Below are positions 62,756 to 64,000 of a stretch of 64,000 nt of DNA, piece by piece. The DNA is taken from NCBI RefSeq assembly GCF_004367745.1, contig NZ_CP037993.1, positions 5,627,776-5,691,775 on the forward strand, in the 5' to 3' direction. This DNA is from Herbaspirillum huttiense. Lineage in GTDB: Bacteria > Pseudomonadota > Gammaproteobacteria > Burkholderiales > Burkholderiaceae_D. The notes below the pieces were generated by a model, which worked only from the letters and a program-made list of their open reading frames with translations, was not told where the DNA came from and did not search any database. Within the stretch, counting starts at the first letter, position 1; each line of letters starts with the position of its first letter. Made by a program: the position numbers and the translations under genes.

Positions 62756-62835
62756 TCCACAGCCCGCGTCATGGCCGTCAGCAATCGTGATAACTTGTCT
62801 ACCTGACTATCTTCACAGCCTTACCGCAAGACATC

Positions 62836-63603
62836 ATGTGCCAGCTTCTAGGGATGAACTGCAACACCCCCACCGATATCGTCTTCAGCTTCACCGGCTT
62901 TGCCACCCGTGGCGGGCTGACCGATCATCATCGCGATGGCTGGGGGATCGCCTTCTTCGAGGGCTCCGGGGTGCGCACCTTCGTGGATCACCAGGCCGCC
63001 GTGGAGTCGCCGGTGGCCGAGCTGATCAAGCGCTATCCGATCAAGTCGCAGCACGTCATCGCCCATATCCGCAAGGCCACGCAAGGCCGCGTCACGCTGG
63101 CCAACTGCCATCCCTTCGTGCGCGAGCTCTGGGGCCGCTATTGGGTGTTTGCCCACAATGGTGACCTGAAAAACTTCACCCCCACGCTGGACGGGCCTTT
63201 CCGGCCGGTCGGTACCACCGATAGTGAACTGGCCTTCTGCTTCATCCTGCAGGAGATGCGCAAGCGCTTCGGCGACACCCTGCCCTTGCTGGCCGACCTG
63301 CGCGTGGCGCTGCGCGAGATCGTCGACGGCATCGCCAGCCATGGCACCTTCAACATGCTGCTCTCGGACGGCTCGGCGCTGTATACCCACTGCTCCACGA
63401 ATCTCTATTACATCGTCCGCCAGCATCCCTTTGCCAAGGCCAAGCTGTCGGACGAGGATCTTTCGGTCGACTTTTCCGAGGTCACCACCACCAATGACCG
63501 GGTGGCCGTGATCGTCACCCAGCCGCTGACCGACAATGAAGTCTGGACCCAATATCAGACTGGTGAAATGAAGGTCTTTGTCGATGGTGCCGTGGTCGAC
63601 TGA
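62836..63603 (+). CDS. Class II glutamine amidotransferase (YafJ type)
   Basis: A 255-aa Ntn-hydrolase with Cys2 as nucleophile (MCQLLGMNCNTP). Conserved HHRDGWGIAFFEGSG, VIAHIRKATQGRVTLANCHPFVREL and WVFAHNGDLKNF line the glutaminase site. It is a stand-alone glutaminase domain as in E. coli YafJ; partner synthase unknown. The ribosome-binding site is weak. It lies downstream of the two small-gene cassettes. Confidence 0.92.
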   Translation: MCQLLGMNCNTPTDIVFSFTGFATRGGLTDHHRDGWGIAFFEGSGVRTFVDHQAAVESPVAELIKRYPIKSQHVIAHIRKATQGRVTLANCHPFVRELWGRYWVFAHNGDLKNFTPTLDGPFRPVGTTDSELAFCFILQEMRKRFGDTLPLLADLRVALREIVDGIASHGTFNMLLSDGSALYTHCSTNLYYIVRQHPFAKAKLSDEDLSVDFSEVTTTNDRVAVIVTQPLTDNEVWTQYQTGEMKVFVDGAVVD

Positions 63604-64000
63604 GGCCGGCCTTTTTGTTTTATCCACAGCCGGTTTTTTCCTTCAGTTCATGTTGCCCACAGGGGAAATCGGGGACAGGATCCGTCCCGATTTCCGGTTT
63701 TGCACAGGCTGTTACAAAAAACATCGTCCCCAAGGATGAGCTAGTCTTGTCCACAAGCGGGCTACTCTGTCCCCCTATCACCCGCCCCTCAAGCGCCTTT
63801 GCGTGAACGTCACGAAGATGGCTGCTGCGCAGCCTGTGGATAGATGAAGTTTTTCAGGGTTTTTTGACGGTTCGCCTGTGGATAACTTAAGTTTACCGGA
63901 GTAAAATGCGTCCCTCGTTTCGCGCCCGGACGACTTCGTCCACAGGCCCGTCCTTTGGATGCGGCAGTCGGGCGCCGCAATCATCCGACAAGAAAGCTTC
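63604..64000. other. Right-edge non-coding region with DnaA boxes
   Basis: Perfect boxes lie at 63620-63628 and 63877-63885, with near matches at 63747-63755 and 63835-63843. A possible promoter, TGGATA (63880-63885), 17 bp, TAAAAT, points right. No ORF with support is seen. It may be the leader of dnaA or rpmH just outside the window. Confidence 0.5.

Noticed and set aside
63598..63620. Palindrome GGCCGGCC followed by T after the amidotransferase gene
   Set aside because: It has no loop, so it cannot form a terminator stem.
1..64000. tRNA, rRNA, CRISPR array, insertion sequence or prophage
   Set aside because: Looked for conserved tRNA ends, short spaced direct repeats and transposase or integrase motifs; none seen by eye. 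A dedicated scan was not possible.

Overview
The window looks like one contiguous piece of a high-GC betaproteobacterial chromosome, most likely Oxalobacteraceae and close to Herbaspirillum. This is an inference from gene content: a phasin, an MnmG-RsmG-ParA-ParB block, a LivGFKHM cassette, MdoG/BglX, DUF3717, and many LysR regulators and GMC dehydrogenases. No species assignment was computed. Genes are dense and mostly intact. I saw no rRNA, tRNA, CRISPR array, insertion sequence or prophage.

Layout. 1-5 kb: a DMT permease cut by the window edge, a 49-aa membrane protein missed by normal length cut-offs, and an organosulfur operon (two SfnB-type flavoproteins and an LLM monooxygenase). 5-19 kb: a patatin lipase, a phasin with a probable PHB-repressor-controlled promoter, an FAD protein, a MarR-GNAT fusion, an MnmC with a degenerate methyltransferase half, an AEC permease, a CHASE-PAS-GGDEF-EAL protein, a His-rich CobW GTPase and RibA. 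19-30.5 kb: a GMC dehydrogenase/coniferyl-aldehyde dehydrogenase pair, a Fic protein whose inhibitory Glu is Ala, LipA/LipB, a DUF2917/LysR pair, YbeD, a SLOG-like protein, a D-amino-acid aminotransferase and an SbmA/YddA-like ABC exporter. 30.5-40 kb: an MCP, an HD hydrolase, an MsbA-like ABC exporter, then bglX and opgG back to back between two inverted copies of a ~100-bp palindromic repeat.

40-64 kb is origin-proximal. ParB, ParA, RsmG and MnmG lie on the minus strand, with two perfect 16-bp parS sites just upstream of mnmG and a weaker third inside it. A TauE permease, the liv operon and a GMC/MmsA/LysR cluster follow. From 56.75 to 57.87 kb there are six perfect DnaA boxes and two diverged copies of a DnaA-box/GTTAACGTC/DnaA-trio/AT-rich module, with a ferredoxin gene between them. 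This is my best candidate for oriC. dnaA is not in the window, but a second DnaA-box cluster begins at 63.6 kb and runs toward the right edge.

The least explained element is at 61.3-62.75 kb. Two small genes sit in duplicated cassettes: the same upstream motif with fixed spacing, small proteins sharing a C-terminal motif, and an identical 30-nt 3' UTR segment containing CCTCCTCCC directly before a Rho-independent terminator. They resemble mRNAs that yield anti-Shine-Dalgarno sRNAs from the 3' end.
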